Source: Cellulomonas sp. JZ18 (GTDB taxonomy: Bacteria; Actinomycetota; Actinomycetes; Actinomycetales; Cellulomonadaceae). Taken from it: a stretch of DNA of 64,000 nucleotides. The DNA lies in assembly GCF_009720485.1 (NCBI RefSeq), contig NZ_CP045245.1, forward strand, positions 2,666,001-2,730,000, in the 5' to 3' direction. The notes below the pieces were generated by a model, which saw only the letters and a list, made by a program, of their open reading frames with translations, was not told the DNA's origin and did not search any database. Below are positions 9,550-17,712 of the stretch, piece after piece. The translations under genes were made by a program, and so were the position numbers. The first letter of the stretch is position 1; each line of letters begins with the position of its first letter.

Positions 9550-10613
9550 GCCACCACCCCCTCGTCCCGCGCCGCGTGCAGGACGGCCGCCCCGGCCGCC
9601 CGCTCCCCCGCGCCGAGCGCCGCCGCGGCGCGCACGGTCTCCAGGGGCTCGGCGTACGTGCCCGTGCCGAACCGCGACCAGTACCGCGCGGTCGCGCGCA
9701 CCAGGTCCGGCTCCATGTAGTCCCGGTGGGCCTGCGAGGCGAACGCGGCAAGCATCTGCAATTTCGTCTCGACGAAGCCGTCGACCGGCACGAACCGGTC
9801 GGGGCGGAACTCGACCGTGGCGGACGGGCTCTGGAAGCACGCGAGCGACGCGACGCGCCGGGTCGCCACCATGACGGCCTCGTGCACCGCGCGGTGGTCC
9901 TGGTGCCGGTCGTGGCGCGAGTGCGTGTAGCAGACGGTGGGGCGCACGTCCGCGACCGTCTCCTCCACGACCCGGATCAGCCCCTCGGCGGGCGCCATCC
10001 TGGTGTCGGGGAAGTCGTGCAGGAACAGCCGGGCGCCGATGACGGCCGACGCCGCCAGCGCCTCGCGCCGCCGCACGTCGGCGTCGCCGCCCACGGCACC
10101 GCCGGACATCGTCAGCACGACGACCGTGTCGCCCGCCGCCCGGTGGGACGCCAGCGTCGCGCCCACGCCGATCTCCACGTCGTCGGGGTGCGCGCCGACG
10201 GCCAGCACGACCCCGCCGGACGACGCGGTCGCGCGCCGCCGCCCCTCGGCGGCGAGCGCCGTGACGCGCTCGAGCAGCGTGCTCGCCGCGACGGGCTTGA
10301 CGAGGAACTCGTCGGCGTCGCGGCGCAGCGCCTCCACCGCGTAGTCCACGCTGGCGAACGCGGTCATGACGGCGACGGGCACGCCGGGCGCGCGCGAGCG
10401 GAGCTCGACGAGCAGCTCGAGCCCGCTCATCCCGGGCATCTGGATGTCGGTGACCACGGCGTCGAACCGGTGCTGCGCGACCTGCTCGAGCGCGGACGAC
10501 GGGTCGTGCACGACCGTCACCGCCATACCGCCGCGACGGCCCAGGACCGTGCGCACGTACTGCGCGGTGTCGACGTCGTCCTCGACGACGAGGACCTCGT
10601 ACTGCTCGTCCAC
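9546..10613 (-). CDS. Response-regulator receiver fused to PIG-L/LmbE deacetylase
   Basis: First gene of the operon, 355 residues. Residues 1-125 are a CheY-like receiver with the acidic pair 12/13, phospho-acceptor Asp56 (VVTDIQMPG), Thr84 and Lys106 (LVKP). After a short linker, residues 133-355 are a PIG-L/LmbE domain with GAHPDD at 140-145 and HDRHQDH at 234-240, which matches the zinc-binding His/Asp/His set of MshB and PIG-L enzymes. These enzymes remove acetyl groups from N-acetylated sugars. A receiver as the input to an enzyme of this kind is uncommon; phosphorylation may gate the activity. The GTG start at 10613 has a strong purine-rich ribosome site (ggggggag) upstream. Confidence 0.9.
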   Translation of the reverse strand: MDEQYEVLVVEDDVDTAQYVRTVLGRRGGMAVTVVHDPSSALEQVAQHRFDAVVTDIQMPGMSGLELLVELRSRAPGVPVAVMTAFASVDYAVEALRRDADEFLVKPVAASTLLERVTALAAEGRRRATASSGGVVLAVGAHPDDVEIGVGATLASHRAAGDTVVVLTMSGGAVGGDADVRRREALAASAVIGARLFLHDFPDTRMAPAEGLIRVVEETVADVRPTVCYTHSRHDRHQDHRAVHEAVMVATRRVASLACFQSPSATVEFRPDRFVPVDGFVETKLQMLAAFASQAHRDYMEPDLVRATARYWSRFGTGTYAEPLETVRAAAALGAGERAAGAAVLHAARDEGVVA

Positions 10614-10771
10614 TGCGCTCCCCCCCGGGCCGTCCCCGGTCACGCTAACCCGGCCCGACGGGGCGCGGCGCACGACGGGGACGTCCCGGGCAGGCCGCTG
10701 ACCTGCGGCGTCGGGACGAATGGGGACGGGTCGGGCGGTCGCGTGCAGACATCACCCGATGACGCGCGCAC

Positions 10772-10804
10772 GCCCCGGCCCCGCTGGGTGCGGGACCGGG
10801 GCGT
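10772..10804. terminator. GC-rich hairpin downstream of the tcyP-like gene
   Basis: A stem of about 13 pairs (gccccggccccgc against gcgggaccggggc, one imperfect pair) around a 5-6 base loop. It lies between the divergent end of the receiver/deacetylase operon and the 3' end of the symporter at 10852. No T-tract follows, as is usual at this GC content. It would serve the minus-strand symporter transcript. Confidence 0.5.
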
Positions 10805-10851
10805 GCGGCGGCGCGCGCGGCGCCGTGGTGCGGGGGCGCGGGGGCGCGGGG

Positions 10852-12372
10852 TCAGCCGCGCAGGCTCGCGGCCTCCTCGCGGGCGGGCACGGTGGCGTCG
10901 GTGGCCTGCGTGTCCGCCTGCTCCTCGCGCACCTGGTCGACCTCGTCACGGAACAGGTCGTCGACGCTCGCCGACTCGTACCGGGCCACGTCGAGGATGC
11001 CCTCGCGCTTGGCGACGATCGCCGGCACGAGCGCCTGCCCGGCGACGTTCACGGCCGTGCGGCCCATGTCGAGGATCGGGTCGATCGCCAGCAGCAGGCC
11101 GACGCCCGCGAGCGGCAGGCCCAGCGTCGACAGCGTGAGCGTGAGCATGACGACCGCGCCGGTCAGGCCCGCGGTGGCCGCCGAGCCGACGACCGACACG
11201 AACGCGATGAGCAGGTAGTCCGTCACGGACAGGTCCACGCCGAACAGCTGCGCGACGAAGATCGCCGAGATCGCCGGGTAGATCGAGGCGCAGCCGTCCA
11301 TCTTGGTGGTCGCGGCCAGCGGCACCGCGAACGACGCGTACGGCGCCGGCACCCCGAGGTTGCGCTCGGTGACCCGCTGCGTCACGGGCAGCGTGCCGAT
11401 GGACGAGCGGGACACGAACGCGAGCTGGATCGCCGGCCACGCGCCGCGGAAGTACGCGCCGACCTTCAGGCCGTTGGTGCGCAGCAGCACCGGGTAGACG
11501 ACGCCCAGGACGACCGCCAGGCCCACGTAGATCGCCAGCGCGAACGTCGCGAGCGGGGCGAGCAGGTCCCAGCCGTAGGTCGCGACGGCGCGGCCGATGA
11601 GGCCGAGCGTGCCGAGCGGCGCGAGGCGGATGACCCACCACAGCACCTTCTGCACGACCGTCAGCGCCGAGCGGCTGAACGCGAGGAACGGCTCGGCGGC
11701 CTTGCCGGTGCGCAGCGCGGCGATGCCCACCACGAGCGCGACGACGACGATCTGCAGGACGTTGAACGAGATCGACGTGTCGGCGGTGAAGGTCCCGTCC
11801 GCGCCGGCCTCGAGGCCCGTGTCGGCCTCCAGGCCGAGGAAGTTGCCCGGGATCAGGCCGTTGAGGAAGTCGAGCCAGCTGCCGGTGGAGCTGGGCTCGG
11901 CGCCCTCCTCCGCGGTCAGCGTCGTGCGGGCGCCGGGCTGGAAGAGCAGGCCGAGGCCGATGCCCACGGTCACCGAGATCGCGGCCGTGATCGCGAACCA
12001 CAGCAGCGTCTGCCAGGCGAGCCGGGCGGCGTTCGTCACCTGCCGCAGGTTCGCGATCGAGGCGACGATGGCCAGGAAGACCAGCGGCGGGACGATCGCG
12101 CGCAGGAGCGTCACGAACGCCGAGCCGATCTCGCTCAGCGTGGTGGTGAGCCAGTTGGGGTTCCCGTCGGCGTTCACGGGGCCCATGCGCAGCGCGAGCC
12201 AGCCGAGCAGGACGCCCAGGCCGAGGCCCAGGAGCACCTGCACGGTGAAGGACGGCATCCGCAGCCGGCGCTTGGGGGCGTGGTGGTGTCGGTCGTGGTG
12301 GAGGACACGGGTGTCGGTGCCTTTCGCTGGGCGCGCGGGGGCGCCGTCGGCGGTGCGTGCTGGTCTCGTCAC
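10852..12372 (-). CDS. tcyP: Dicarboxylate/amino acid:cation symporter, TcyP-like (probable cystine uptake)
   Basis: 506 residues of the DAACS family, sodium- or proton-coupled carriers with eight helices and two re-entrant loops. C-terminal landmarks are FVSRSSIGTLPV (HP1 serine-rich tip), TTKMDGCASIYPA and DPILDMGRTAVNV. The last two resemble E. coli YdjN/TcyP more than DctA or GltP, from memory. Cystine is also supported by the upstream Cys-containing leader peptide. A His- and Arg-rich stretch precedes the first helix, so the true start may be the ATG near 12258 rather than GTG 12372; neither has a convincing ribosome site. A charged tail (EEQADTQATDATV) ends the protein. Confidence 0.82.
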   Translation of the reverse strand: MTRPARTADGAPARPAKGTDTRVLHHDRHHHAPKRRLRMPSFTVQVLLGLGLGVLLGWLALRMGPVNADGNPNWLTTTLSEIGSAFVTLLRAIVPPLVFLAIVASIANLRQVTNAARLAWQTLLWFAITAAISVTVGIGLGLLFQPGARTTLTAEEGAEPSSTGSWLDFLNGLIPGNFLGLEADTGLEAGADGTFTADTSISFNVLQIVVVALVVGIAALRTGKAAEPFLAFSRSALTVVQKVLWWVIRLAPLGTLGLIGRAVATYGWDLLAPLATFALAIYVGLAVVLGVVYPVLLRTNGLKVGAYFRGAWPAIQLAFVSRSSIGTLPVTQRVTERNLGVPAPYASFAVPLAATTKMDGCASIYPAISAIFVAQLFGVDLSVTDYLLIAFVSVVGSAATAGLTGAVVMLTLTLSTLGLPLAGVGLLLAIDPILDMGRTAVNVAGQALVPAIVAKREGILDVARYESASVDDLFRDEVDQVREEQADTQATDATVPAREEAASLRG

Positions 12373-12464
12373 GCGGGAGGAGCAGGAGGCGTCCGTCGTC
12401 GGACGCGGCGGTCCGGCCTCAGGGCCGGACGGGTCCGGCGTTCAGGGCCGGACGGGCACGGGGC
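12373..12464 (-). promoter_or_regulatory. Tandem hairpins between leader peptide and symporter, probable attenuator
   Basis: Three inverted repeats sit between the leader-peptide stop and the symporter start: 12390-12405 (cgtccg/cggacg), 12411-12430 (gtccggcc/ggccggac, perfect 8 pairs, 4-base loop) and 12433-12453 (gtccggc/gccggac). The second and third share the same arm sequence, so the arm at 12411-12418 can also pair with 12446-12453. Mutually exclusive pairings downstream of a short peptide are the layout of translation-coupled attenuators. The regulatory outcome is inferred. Confidence 0.55.
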
Positions 12465-12548
12465 TCAGCGCGGGAGGGCGCGACACAGCGCGCTGGCGAC
12501 CCTGCGCAGGTCGACGGCGCGGCGCTCGGTCAGGTCCCACGTGCTCAC
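12465..12548 (-). CDS. 27-residue leader peptide upstream of the TcyP-like symporter
   Basis: A short frame starting at GTG 12548 with gggggag upstream. It reads MSTWDLTERRAVDLRRV then ASALCRALPR. The pattern, with RRAVDLRRV followed by SALCR, matches a class of actinobacterial putative leader peptides that I recall in front of sulfur and cysteine genes. Ribosome pausing at the single Cys codon and the Arg codons (C22, R23) would couple charged tRNA-Cys supply to folding of the downstream hairpins. No database search was possible. The match is by pattern memory. Confidence 0.65.
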   Translation of the reverse strand: MSTWDLTERRAVDLRRVASALCRALPR

Positions 12549-12716
12549 GCGGTACGGCTCCCCCGGTCTCGTACGGCGGCCGCGCGACGCGGCCGTGGGT
12601 GTCAACAGCGTCCCCCGCCGGTTTCATCCCGGGTCGGGCACCCGGGTCGCGCCGGGCACGAGCAGAGCCCGAGCAGGGGCACGCGCACGGGCACGGGCAC
12701 CACCGCCCGGCGGGAC

Positions 12717-12722
12717 TAGAGT
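12717..12722 (+). promoter_or_regulatory. Candidate -10 element for hmuO
   Basis: TAGAGT fits the actinobacterial TAnnnT -10 consensus. It lies about 54 bases before the heme oxygenase GTG, leaving room for a short leader with a cgaggag ribosome site. No clear -35 is visible. Confidence 0.35.
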
Positions 12723-12776
12723 CGGCGCGACCTCCCGACGAGGCGTGAGCCCCGCCCCCTGCCCTCGAGGAGCCCC

Positions 12777-13451
12777 GTGACCGTCGCCGACGCCGCCCGC
12801 GTCCCCTGCGACCCCGACCTGCCGCTGTCCGTCCGGCTGCGCACCGGCACGCGCGCCGACCACGAGGCGGCCGAGCGGAGCGCGTTCGTCGAGCACCTCC
12901 TGTCCGGCGCGCTCACGCGGGACGCCTACGTGGACCTGGCCGTGCAGCAGCACGCCGTGTACACCGCGCTCGAGGAGGTGGGCGACGCGCTGCTCGCCAC
13001 GACCCCCGACGCGTCCGCCGTCGTCCTCGAGGACCTGCGCCGACTTCCGTCGATCGAGGACGACCTCGCGTTCCTGCTGGGCGCCGACTGGCCGGCCCGG
13101 GCGCGCGTCCTGCCGGCGACCGCGCGCTACGCCGCGCACCTGCGCGAGCACGCCACCACGCTGCCGCGCTGGGTCGCGCACGCCTACACGCGCTACCTCG
13201 GCGACCTGTCGGGCGGCCAGGTCGTCCACCGGATGATGCAGCGGCACTACGGGCTGGGCGAGCAGGGCCTGTCGTTCTACCGCTTCGCCGCGGCTCCGAG
13301 GGTCACGCCGTTCAAGGACGAGTACCGCGACCGGCTCGACGCGCTGCCGCTGACCGAGGAGCAGCGTCGGGAGGTCGTCGACGAGGCCCGGCGGGCGTTC
13401 GCCCTCAACCGCGGCGTCTTCGCCGACCTGGGCGCTGTCCACCACCCCTGA
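12777..13451 (+). CDS. hmuO: Biliverdin-producing heme oxygenase
   Basis: A 224-residue HO-1/HmuO-type enzyme that opens heme to biliverdin, carbon monoxide and ferrous iron with electrons from a reductase. The proximal heme ligand is His29 in TGTRADHEAAE. The distal-helix glycines are in YLGDLSGGQ (about 140-148), the signature that lets the helix kink over heme. The length is that of bacterial HmuO. The GTG 12777 start has cgaggag before it. No heme importer or iron-regulator gene adjoins it, so it may serve general heme turnover or iron release. Confidence 0.93.
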   Translation: MTVADAARVPCDPDLPLSVRLRTGTRADHEAAERSAFVEHLLSGALTRDAYVDLAVQQHAVYTALEEVGDALLATTPDASAVVLEDLRRLPSIEDDLAFLLGADWPARARVLPATARYAAHLREHATTLPRWVAHAYTRYLGDLSGGQVVHRMMQRHYGLGEQGLSFYRFAAAPRVTPFKDEYRDRLDALPLTEEQRREVVDEARRAFALNRGVFADLGAVHHP

Positions 13452-13558
13452 CGCCGCCCGCCGGCCTCCGGCCCTCCTCCTGCGTGCTGAGCCGGACGCG
13501 GCCGGCTCCACCCGACGACGGTGCCGGGGCCCGCGGCGGCCGTGGCAGGGTGACGTGC

Positions 13559-14992
13559 GTGACCACCGCTCCGCTGCCCGCGCCGCTGCCCGCGGCGCCG
13601 CCCGTGGCCGCCGACGCCGTGGCCGGCGACGCACCCGTGCGGGGCGCGCTCACGGAGCTGCAGGCGCGCCGGCTGGGGCCGGTGCGCCGCTACTTCGCGC
13701 AGCACCCCCGCGCGATGGACGCGGTCGTCGTCGTCGTCTACGCGCTGCCGGGCCTGCTCCTGGCCACGGCGGCCTCCGACACCGCGATCCGGCGCGAGGA
13801 CGTGGGCGACGGCCGCATCGCAGTCATCCTGGCCGTCATGCTCGGCGGCTTCGTGGCCGGCGCGGTCGCGCTCAACTGGCGGCGCACGCGGCCCGTCACC
13901 GTGGCCGGCACGCTGGCCGGACTGGTCGCGCTGTCGTACGCCCTCACCGGGTCGCCGGGCACGCTCGACCTCGCCCTGACCCTCGCGGTGTACGCGGTCG
14001 CCGCGAACCGCCCACCGCGCGTCACCTGGGCCACCGTCGGCATCGCGTACCTCGTCGTCGCCGGCAGCACGCTGGCCTGGCAGGACGACGACCTGGTGGA
14101 GGTCGACGCGGCCGTGACCGCCCCCGCGCCCGCCGGGGACCCGGCGACCGCGGACGTCGACGTCCTCGCGGTCGCACCCACGCCGCTCGACGACGGCGCC
14201 TCCATGCCGGCGCGGGTGTTCAGCGCGTCGGCCGAGCTCGCGGTCCTGCTCATCGCGACGTCCATCGGCACGAGCGTGCGCAACCGCCGCCTGCACGTGG
14301 CCGAGCTCGTCGAGCGCACGAACGCCCTGGCCCGCGAGCGCGACCAGCAGGCGCAGATCGCGCAGGCCGCGGAGCGCTCGCGCATCGCCCGGGAGATGCA
14401 CGACGTGGTCGCGCACAGCATCACGGTGATGATCGCGCTGTCCGACGGCGCGAACATCGCGCTGACGCGCTCGCCCGACGCCGCGCGCACCGCGCTCGGC
14501 GAGCTGTCGTCCACGGGGCGGTCCGCGCTCGCCGAGATGCGCCGCGTCCTGGGCGTGCTCGACGACGACGGCGCCCCGATGACCCCGCAGCCCGGCAGCC
14601 ACGACCTCGTCGCGCTCGTGGAGCGTTTCCGCACCGCCGGCCTGCCGGTCGACGCCCGCGGCCTGACCACGGCCCTGCCCGACGAGGCGACGCTGCAGAT
14701 CGCGGTGCACCGCGTGGTCGCCGAGGCGCTCACGAACGCCCTGCGCCACGCCCCCGGCACGCCCCGCGTGCAGCTGTGCCTGACCCGCACCGAGACCGCC
14801 GTCGTCGTCGAGGTGCTCGACGACGGCCCGCGCGGGCCCGTCCCCGACGCCGGTGGGGCCGGCCGCGGGCTCATCGGCATGCGGGAGCGCGCCGCCGTGT
14901 ACGGCGGTGCGGTCGAGGCCGGACCACGACCCGAGGGTGGGTGGCGCGTGCGCGTCACCCTGCCCTGGACCACGACCACGGAGGACGCATGA
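13559..14992 (+). CDS. NarL-type sensor histidine kinase (HisKA_3)
   Basis: 477 residues. Four or five N-terminal membrane helices (about 53-240) are interrupted by an acidic loop rich in Ala, Pro and Asp (about 175-218). The dimerisation/phospho-acceptor domain has His281 in REMHDVVAHS, as in the HPK7/DesK-LiaS group. A HATPase domain follows (EALTNALRHAP, GRGLIGMRERAAVYGG). It overlaps the response regulator by ATGA, so the two form a cognate pair. GTG 13559 is chosen because agggtga is well spaced before it; GTG 13550 is in frame upstream. Confidence 0.92.
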   Translation: MTTAPLPAPLPAAPPVAADAVAGDAPVRGALTELQARRLGPVRRYFAQHPRAMDAVVVVVYALPGLLLATAASDTAIRREDVGDGRIAVILAVMLGGFVAGAVALNWRRTRPVTVAGTLAGLVALSYALTGSPGTLDLALTLAVYAVAANRPPRVTWATVGIAYLVVAGSTLAWQDDDLVEVDAAVTAPAPAGDPATADVDVLAVAPTPLDDGASMPARVFSASAELAVLLIATSIGTSVRNRRLHVAELVERTNALARERDQQAQIAQAAERSRIAREMHDVVAHSITVMIALSDGANIALTRSPDAARTALGELSSTGRSALAEMRRVLGVLDDDGAPMTPQPGSHDLVALVERFRTAGLPVDARGLTTALPDEATLQIAVHRVVAEALTNALRHAPGTPRVQLCLTRTETAVVVEVLDDGPRGPVPDAGGAGRGLIGMRERAAVYGGAVEAGPRPEGGWRVRVTLPWTTTTEDA

Positions 14993-15684
14993 CCCGGGTT
15001 CTGCTCGTCGACGACCAGGCGCTGCTGCGCATGGGCTTCCGCCTCGTGCTCGACGCCGAGGACGACCTCGAGGTCGTCGGCGAGGCCGGTGACGGGCGCG
15101 CCGCGCTCGAGCAGGTCGCGGCGCTGCGGCCCGACGTCGTGCTCATGGACGTGCGCATGCCCGGCATGAACGGCATCGAGGCCACCGAGCGCCTCGTCGC
15201 CGAGCACCCGGGCACGCGGGTGCTCATCCTCACGACGTTCGACCTCGACGAGTACGCGTTCGCGGCGCTGCGGGTCGGTGCGAGCGGGTTCCTGCTCAAG
15301 GACGCCCGGCCCGCGGAGCTCGTCGCCGCCATCCGGTCGGTCGCGTCCGGGGACGCCGTGGTCTCGCCGCGCGTCACCCGGCGCATGCTCGAGCTGTTCG
15401 CCCCCCAGCTGCCGGCCGCCGACGCGCAGGCCGACGGCGACGGCGTGCACCCGCGGCTGCGGGACCTGACGCCCCGCGAGCTCGAGGTGCTGCGGCACAT
15501 GGCGGAGGGGCTGTCGAACGGCGAGATCGCGGCGACGCTGTTCCTCTCCGAGGCGACCGTGAAGACGCACGTCGGCAACGTGCTCGCCAAGCTGCGCGTG
15601 CGGGACCGGGTGCAGGCCGTGGTGCTCGCGTACGAGGTGGGCGTCGTGGGTGCGGGCCGCACGGGCGGGCGCACCGCCCGCTGA
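14989..15684 (+). CDS. LuxR/NarL-family response regulator
   Basis: 231 residues. The receiver domain has the acidic pair at 8/9 (VDDQ), phospho-acceptor Asp54 (VLMDVRMPG) and Lys in LLKDARP. A GerE/LuxR helix-turn-helix follows (LTPRELEVLRHMAEGLSNGEIA, split by a short acidic linker from the receiver). It is the partner of the kinase just upstream. A hairpin at 15695-15733 probably ends the transcript, so the alpha/beta hydrolase after it may be a separate unit or a target gene. Confidence 0.94.
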   Translation: MTRVLLVDDQALLRMGFRLVLDAEDDLEVVGEAGDGRAALEQVAALRPDVVLMDVRMPGMNGIEATERLVAEHPGTRVLILTTFDLDEYAFAALRVGASGFLLKDARPAELVAAIRSVASGDAVVSPRVTRRMLELFAPQLPAADAQADGDGVHPRLRDLTPRELEVLRHMAEGLSNGEIAATLFLSEATVKTHVGNVLAKLRVRDRVQAVVLAYEVGVVGAGRTGGRTAR

Positions 15685-15694
15685 GCGCGCGCCG

Positions 15695-15733
15695 CCGACC
15701 CGCCCGATGAGTTCGTGCGCGCCGGCGGGTCGG
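15695..15733 (+). terminator. Hairpin after the response regulator
   Basis: Perfect 10-pair stem (ccgacccgcc at 15695-15704, ggcgggtcgg at 15724-15733) with a 19-base loop, starting 10 bases after the response-regulator stop. No T-tract. Confidence 0.5.
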
Positions 15734-15795
15734 AGGCAGGTGGACGCAGCACGCGCCGACCCGCACCCGCACCCGGACCCGCGAAGGAGCCGACG

Positions 15796-16716
15796 ATGAC
15801 CGAGCCCACCACCACCGAGCCCACCGCCACCGAGCCCACCACGACCGAGACCCAGGCGTTCCGCACGCTCGACGTGCCGGGCGCCACCATCGCGTACGAC
15901 GTGCGCGGACCGCTGCCGACGGCGGACGGCGAGCCGCCGCTCGTGCTCATCGGCCAGCCCATGGACGCCTCCGGGTTCGGCACGCTCGCCTCGTACCTGA
16001 CCGAGCGCACGGTCGTGACGTACGACCCTCGCGGCATCGGGCGCAGCACCCGCACCGACGGCAGCCGCACGAACGACCCGCGGCAGCAGGCGCAGGACCT
16101 GCACGCGCTGGTCGCCGCGCTCGGCGGCGGTCCGGTCGACCTCTTCGGGTCGAGCGGCGGCGCGGTCACGGGCCTCGCGTGGGTCACCGCGCACCCGGAG
16201 GACGTCCGGACGTTCGTCGCGCACGAGCCCCCGCTCCTCGGCGTGCTCCCCGACGCCGACCGCGCCGCGGCGGCCGCGGCCCGCGTCGACGCCGCGTACG
16301 CCGAGCGCGGCTGGGGCGCCGGCATGGCGGCCTTCATCGCGCTGACGTCCTGGCAGGGCGAGTTCCCGGAGGACTTCCTCGCCGAGCTCCCCGACCCGGC
16401 CCAGCTCGGTCTGCCCACCGAGGACGACGGCTCGCGCGAGGACCCGCTGCTGTCGGGCGCGTCGAAGCCCGTCACGGCCTACGAGCCGGACCTCGACACG
16501 CTGCGCTCGGTGCCCACCCGGGTCGTGCTCGCGGCGGGGGTCGAGAGCGCGGGGCTGCTCACCTCGCGGGCGACGTACGCGCTCGCCGAGCGGCTCGGCA
16601 CCGAGGTCGCGGTGTTCCCCAGCGGCCACGGCGGCTTCCTCGGCGACGAGTACGGCATGCCCGGCGAGCCGGAGGCGTTCGCGGCGCGCCTGCGCGAGGT
16701 GCTGGCGGGCGCCTGA
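15796..16716 (+). CDS. Alpha/beta hydrolase
   Basis: 306 residues. A Thr/Glu/Pro-rich N-terminus (three TEPT-type repeats) leads into an alpha/beta-hydrolase fold. The oxyanion region is near VLIGQPMD, the nucleophile elbow is DLFGSSGGAV (Ser in GSSGG), and the likely catalytic His is in FPSGHGGFL near the C-terminus. The substrate is unknown; esterase, lipase or peptidase activity are all possible. The ATG 15796 has aaggag before it. It follows the two-component pair by about 110 bases and is the first candidate for control by it. Confidence 0.88.
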   Translation: MTEPTTTEPTATEPTTTETQAFRTLDVPGATIAYDVRGPLPTADGEPPLVLIGQPMDASGFGTLASYLTERTVVTYDPRGIGRSTRTDGSRTNDPRQQAQDLHALVAALGGGPVDLFGSSGGAVTGLAWVTAHPEDVRTFVAHEPPLLGVLPDADRAAAAAARVDAAYAERGWGAGMAAFIALTSWQGEFPEDFLAELPDPAQLGLPTEDDGSREDPLLSGASKPVTAYEPDLDTLRSVPTRVVLAAGVESAGLLTSRATYALAERLGTEVAVFPSGHGGFLGDEYGMPGEPEAFAARLREVLAGA

Positions 16717-16722
16717 CCCTCG

Positions 16723-16765
16723 GCGTGCAGCGTTCGGGACGTGGGACGTCCCGAACGCTGCACGC
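16723..16765. terminator. Perfect 20-bp inverted repeat between convergent genes
   Basis: Arms at 16723-16742 and 16746-16765 are exact inverses with a 3-base GGG loop. The repeat sits between the hydrolase stop (16716) and the stop of the convergent FBP-domain gene (16786), so it can act as a terminator for both strands. This is the strongest hairpin in the window. Confidence 0.8.
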
Positions 16766-16785
16766 GGCCGGCGCCGACCGGCTGC

Positions 16786-17289
16786 TCAGCGGGTGCTGAG
16801 CACCTCCGCGACGAAGCGCAGCGACCGCTCGCGCAGCCCTGCCACGCGCCGCGCGACGATCTCCTCGCGCACCGCCTCGACGTCCGAGCCCGCCTCGGTG
16901 CGGGTCGGCGGGCGCCGCACGTTCGCCGAGCACAGGAAGTCGGTGCAGATGAGCGTGCCGATCGTGTTGCCCCGCCGGCCGGACGCGCCGCCCCGGCGGG
17001 CGACGTACAAGGTCACGTCGTCCGTGACGACGACGTCCTCGCACCACGCGCACACCGCACGGCGGCGGGCGCGGGTGCCGTCGCTCGCGCGCAGCAGCAC
17101 GCCGGTCGGCTCGCCGTCGACCTCGAGGACGACGTACGCGTTCAGGGGTGCCTTGCGGTCACGCCAGCCGAGGTAGTCGAGGCGGTCCCAGTCGAGGGCG
17201 TCGAGGTCGGGGAGGGTGGCCTGCGTCGCCTCGCGCCGGGACGCGTTGACGAAGGCGGAGCGGATCTGCTTCTCGGTGAGGGCGTGCAT
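16786..17289 (-). CDS. FBP_C-domain (treble-clef zinc finger) protein
   Basis: 167 residues resembling the elongation factor G-binding FusB/FusC C-terminal domain found across actinobacteria. Four cysteines are arranged as CAWCED and CTDFLC, about 50 residues apart, which fits a treble-clef zinc site. N-terminal helices (ALTEKQIRSAFVNAS) precede it. FusB proteins bind EF-G and release it from stalled ribosomes. For the actinobacterial members the role is not established, so a translation-factor role is inference. ATG 17289 is used; frames further upstream have no better start. Confidence 0.85.
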   Translation of the reverse strand: MHALTEKQIRSAFVNASRREATQATLPDLDALDWDRLDYLGWRDRKAPLNAYVVLEVDGEPTGVLLRASDGTRARRRAVCAWCEDVVVTDDVTLYVARRGGASGRRGNTIGTLICTDFLCSANVRRPPTRTEAGSDVEAVREEIVARRVAGLRERSLRFVAEVLSTR

Positions 17290-17659
17290 GGGGGTCTCGG
17301 CTTCCGTGGGTCGGGAGCCGCCGGCCGGGGCGTGCGGGTGCACGCGCGCACGGACCGGGTGGGTCCGCAGGACGGTCGGCGGCGGGGCGGACGTGCCACG
17401 TCGCGCCTGCGACACCGGGGGCGCGGTGCGCGCCACGACCCACGAGCACCGGGCAGGGCGGACGCGACGGCACGGGCCGTCACGTCACCGCCGGGCGGGG
17501 ACGGGTCCGGGTGTCAGAGGGGCGCGACGCGATCGCGCGCGGACGCCGAGCAGGCCTGCACGGCCACCTCGCGTCCCGCGGTCTCGTCCCGCACGTCTCG
17601 CTCCTCGTCCCGGTCGTGGCCGCCGCCCTCGCGGCGGCCGACCGTCGATGCTACGCCCC
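17290..17659. other. Intergenic stretch, no gene recognised
   Basis: About 370 bases between the FBP-domain start and the helicase terminator. A 25-codon minus-strand frame ending at 17514 (reading about REVAVQACSASARDRVAPL) has no good start or ribosome site. No tRNA-like or clear riboswitch-like fold was seen. It must hold the promoter for the FBP-domain gene. Confidence 0.5.
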
Positions 17660-17703
17660 GCCGCCGGCAGGGCCAACGGCTCTTCCGCGCCCCTGCCGGC
17701 GGC
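17660..17703 (-). terminator. Hairpin downstream of the DEAD-box helicase
   Basis: A 13-pair perfect stem (17660-17672 with 17691-17703) and an 18-base loop, 10 bases past the helicase stop codon on the minus strand. Confidence 0.6.
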
Positions 17704-17712
17704 AGGTGCCGC

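Noticed and set aside
12568..12605. Promoter from TTGACA (12600-12605, minus strand) with TACGAG
   Set aside because: Spacing is about 26 bases, too long for a sigma-70-type promoter, and no better -10 lies nearer.
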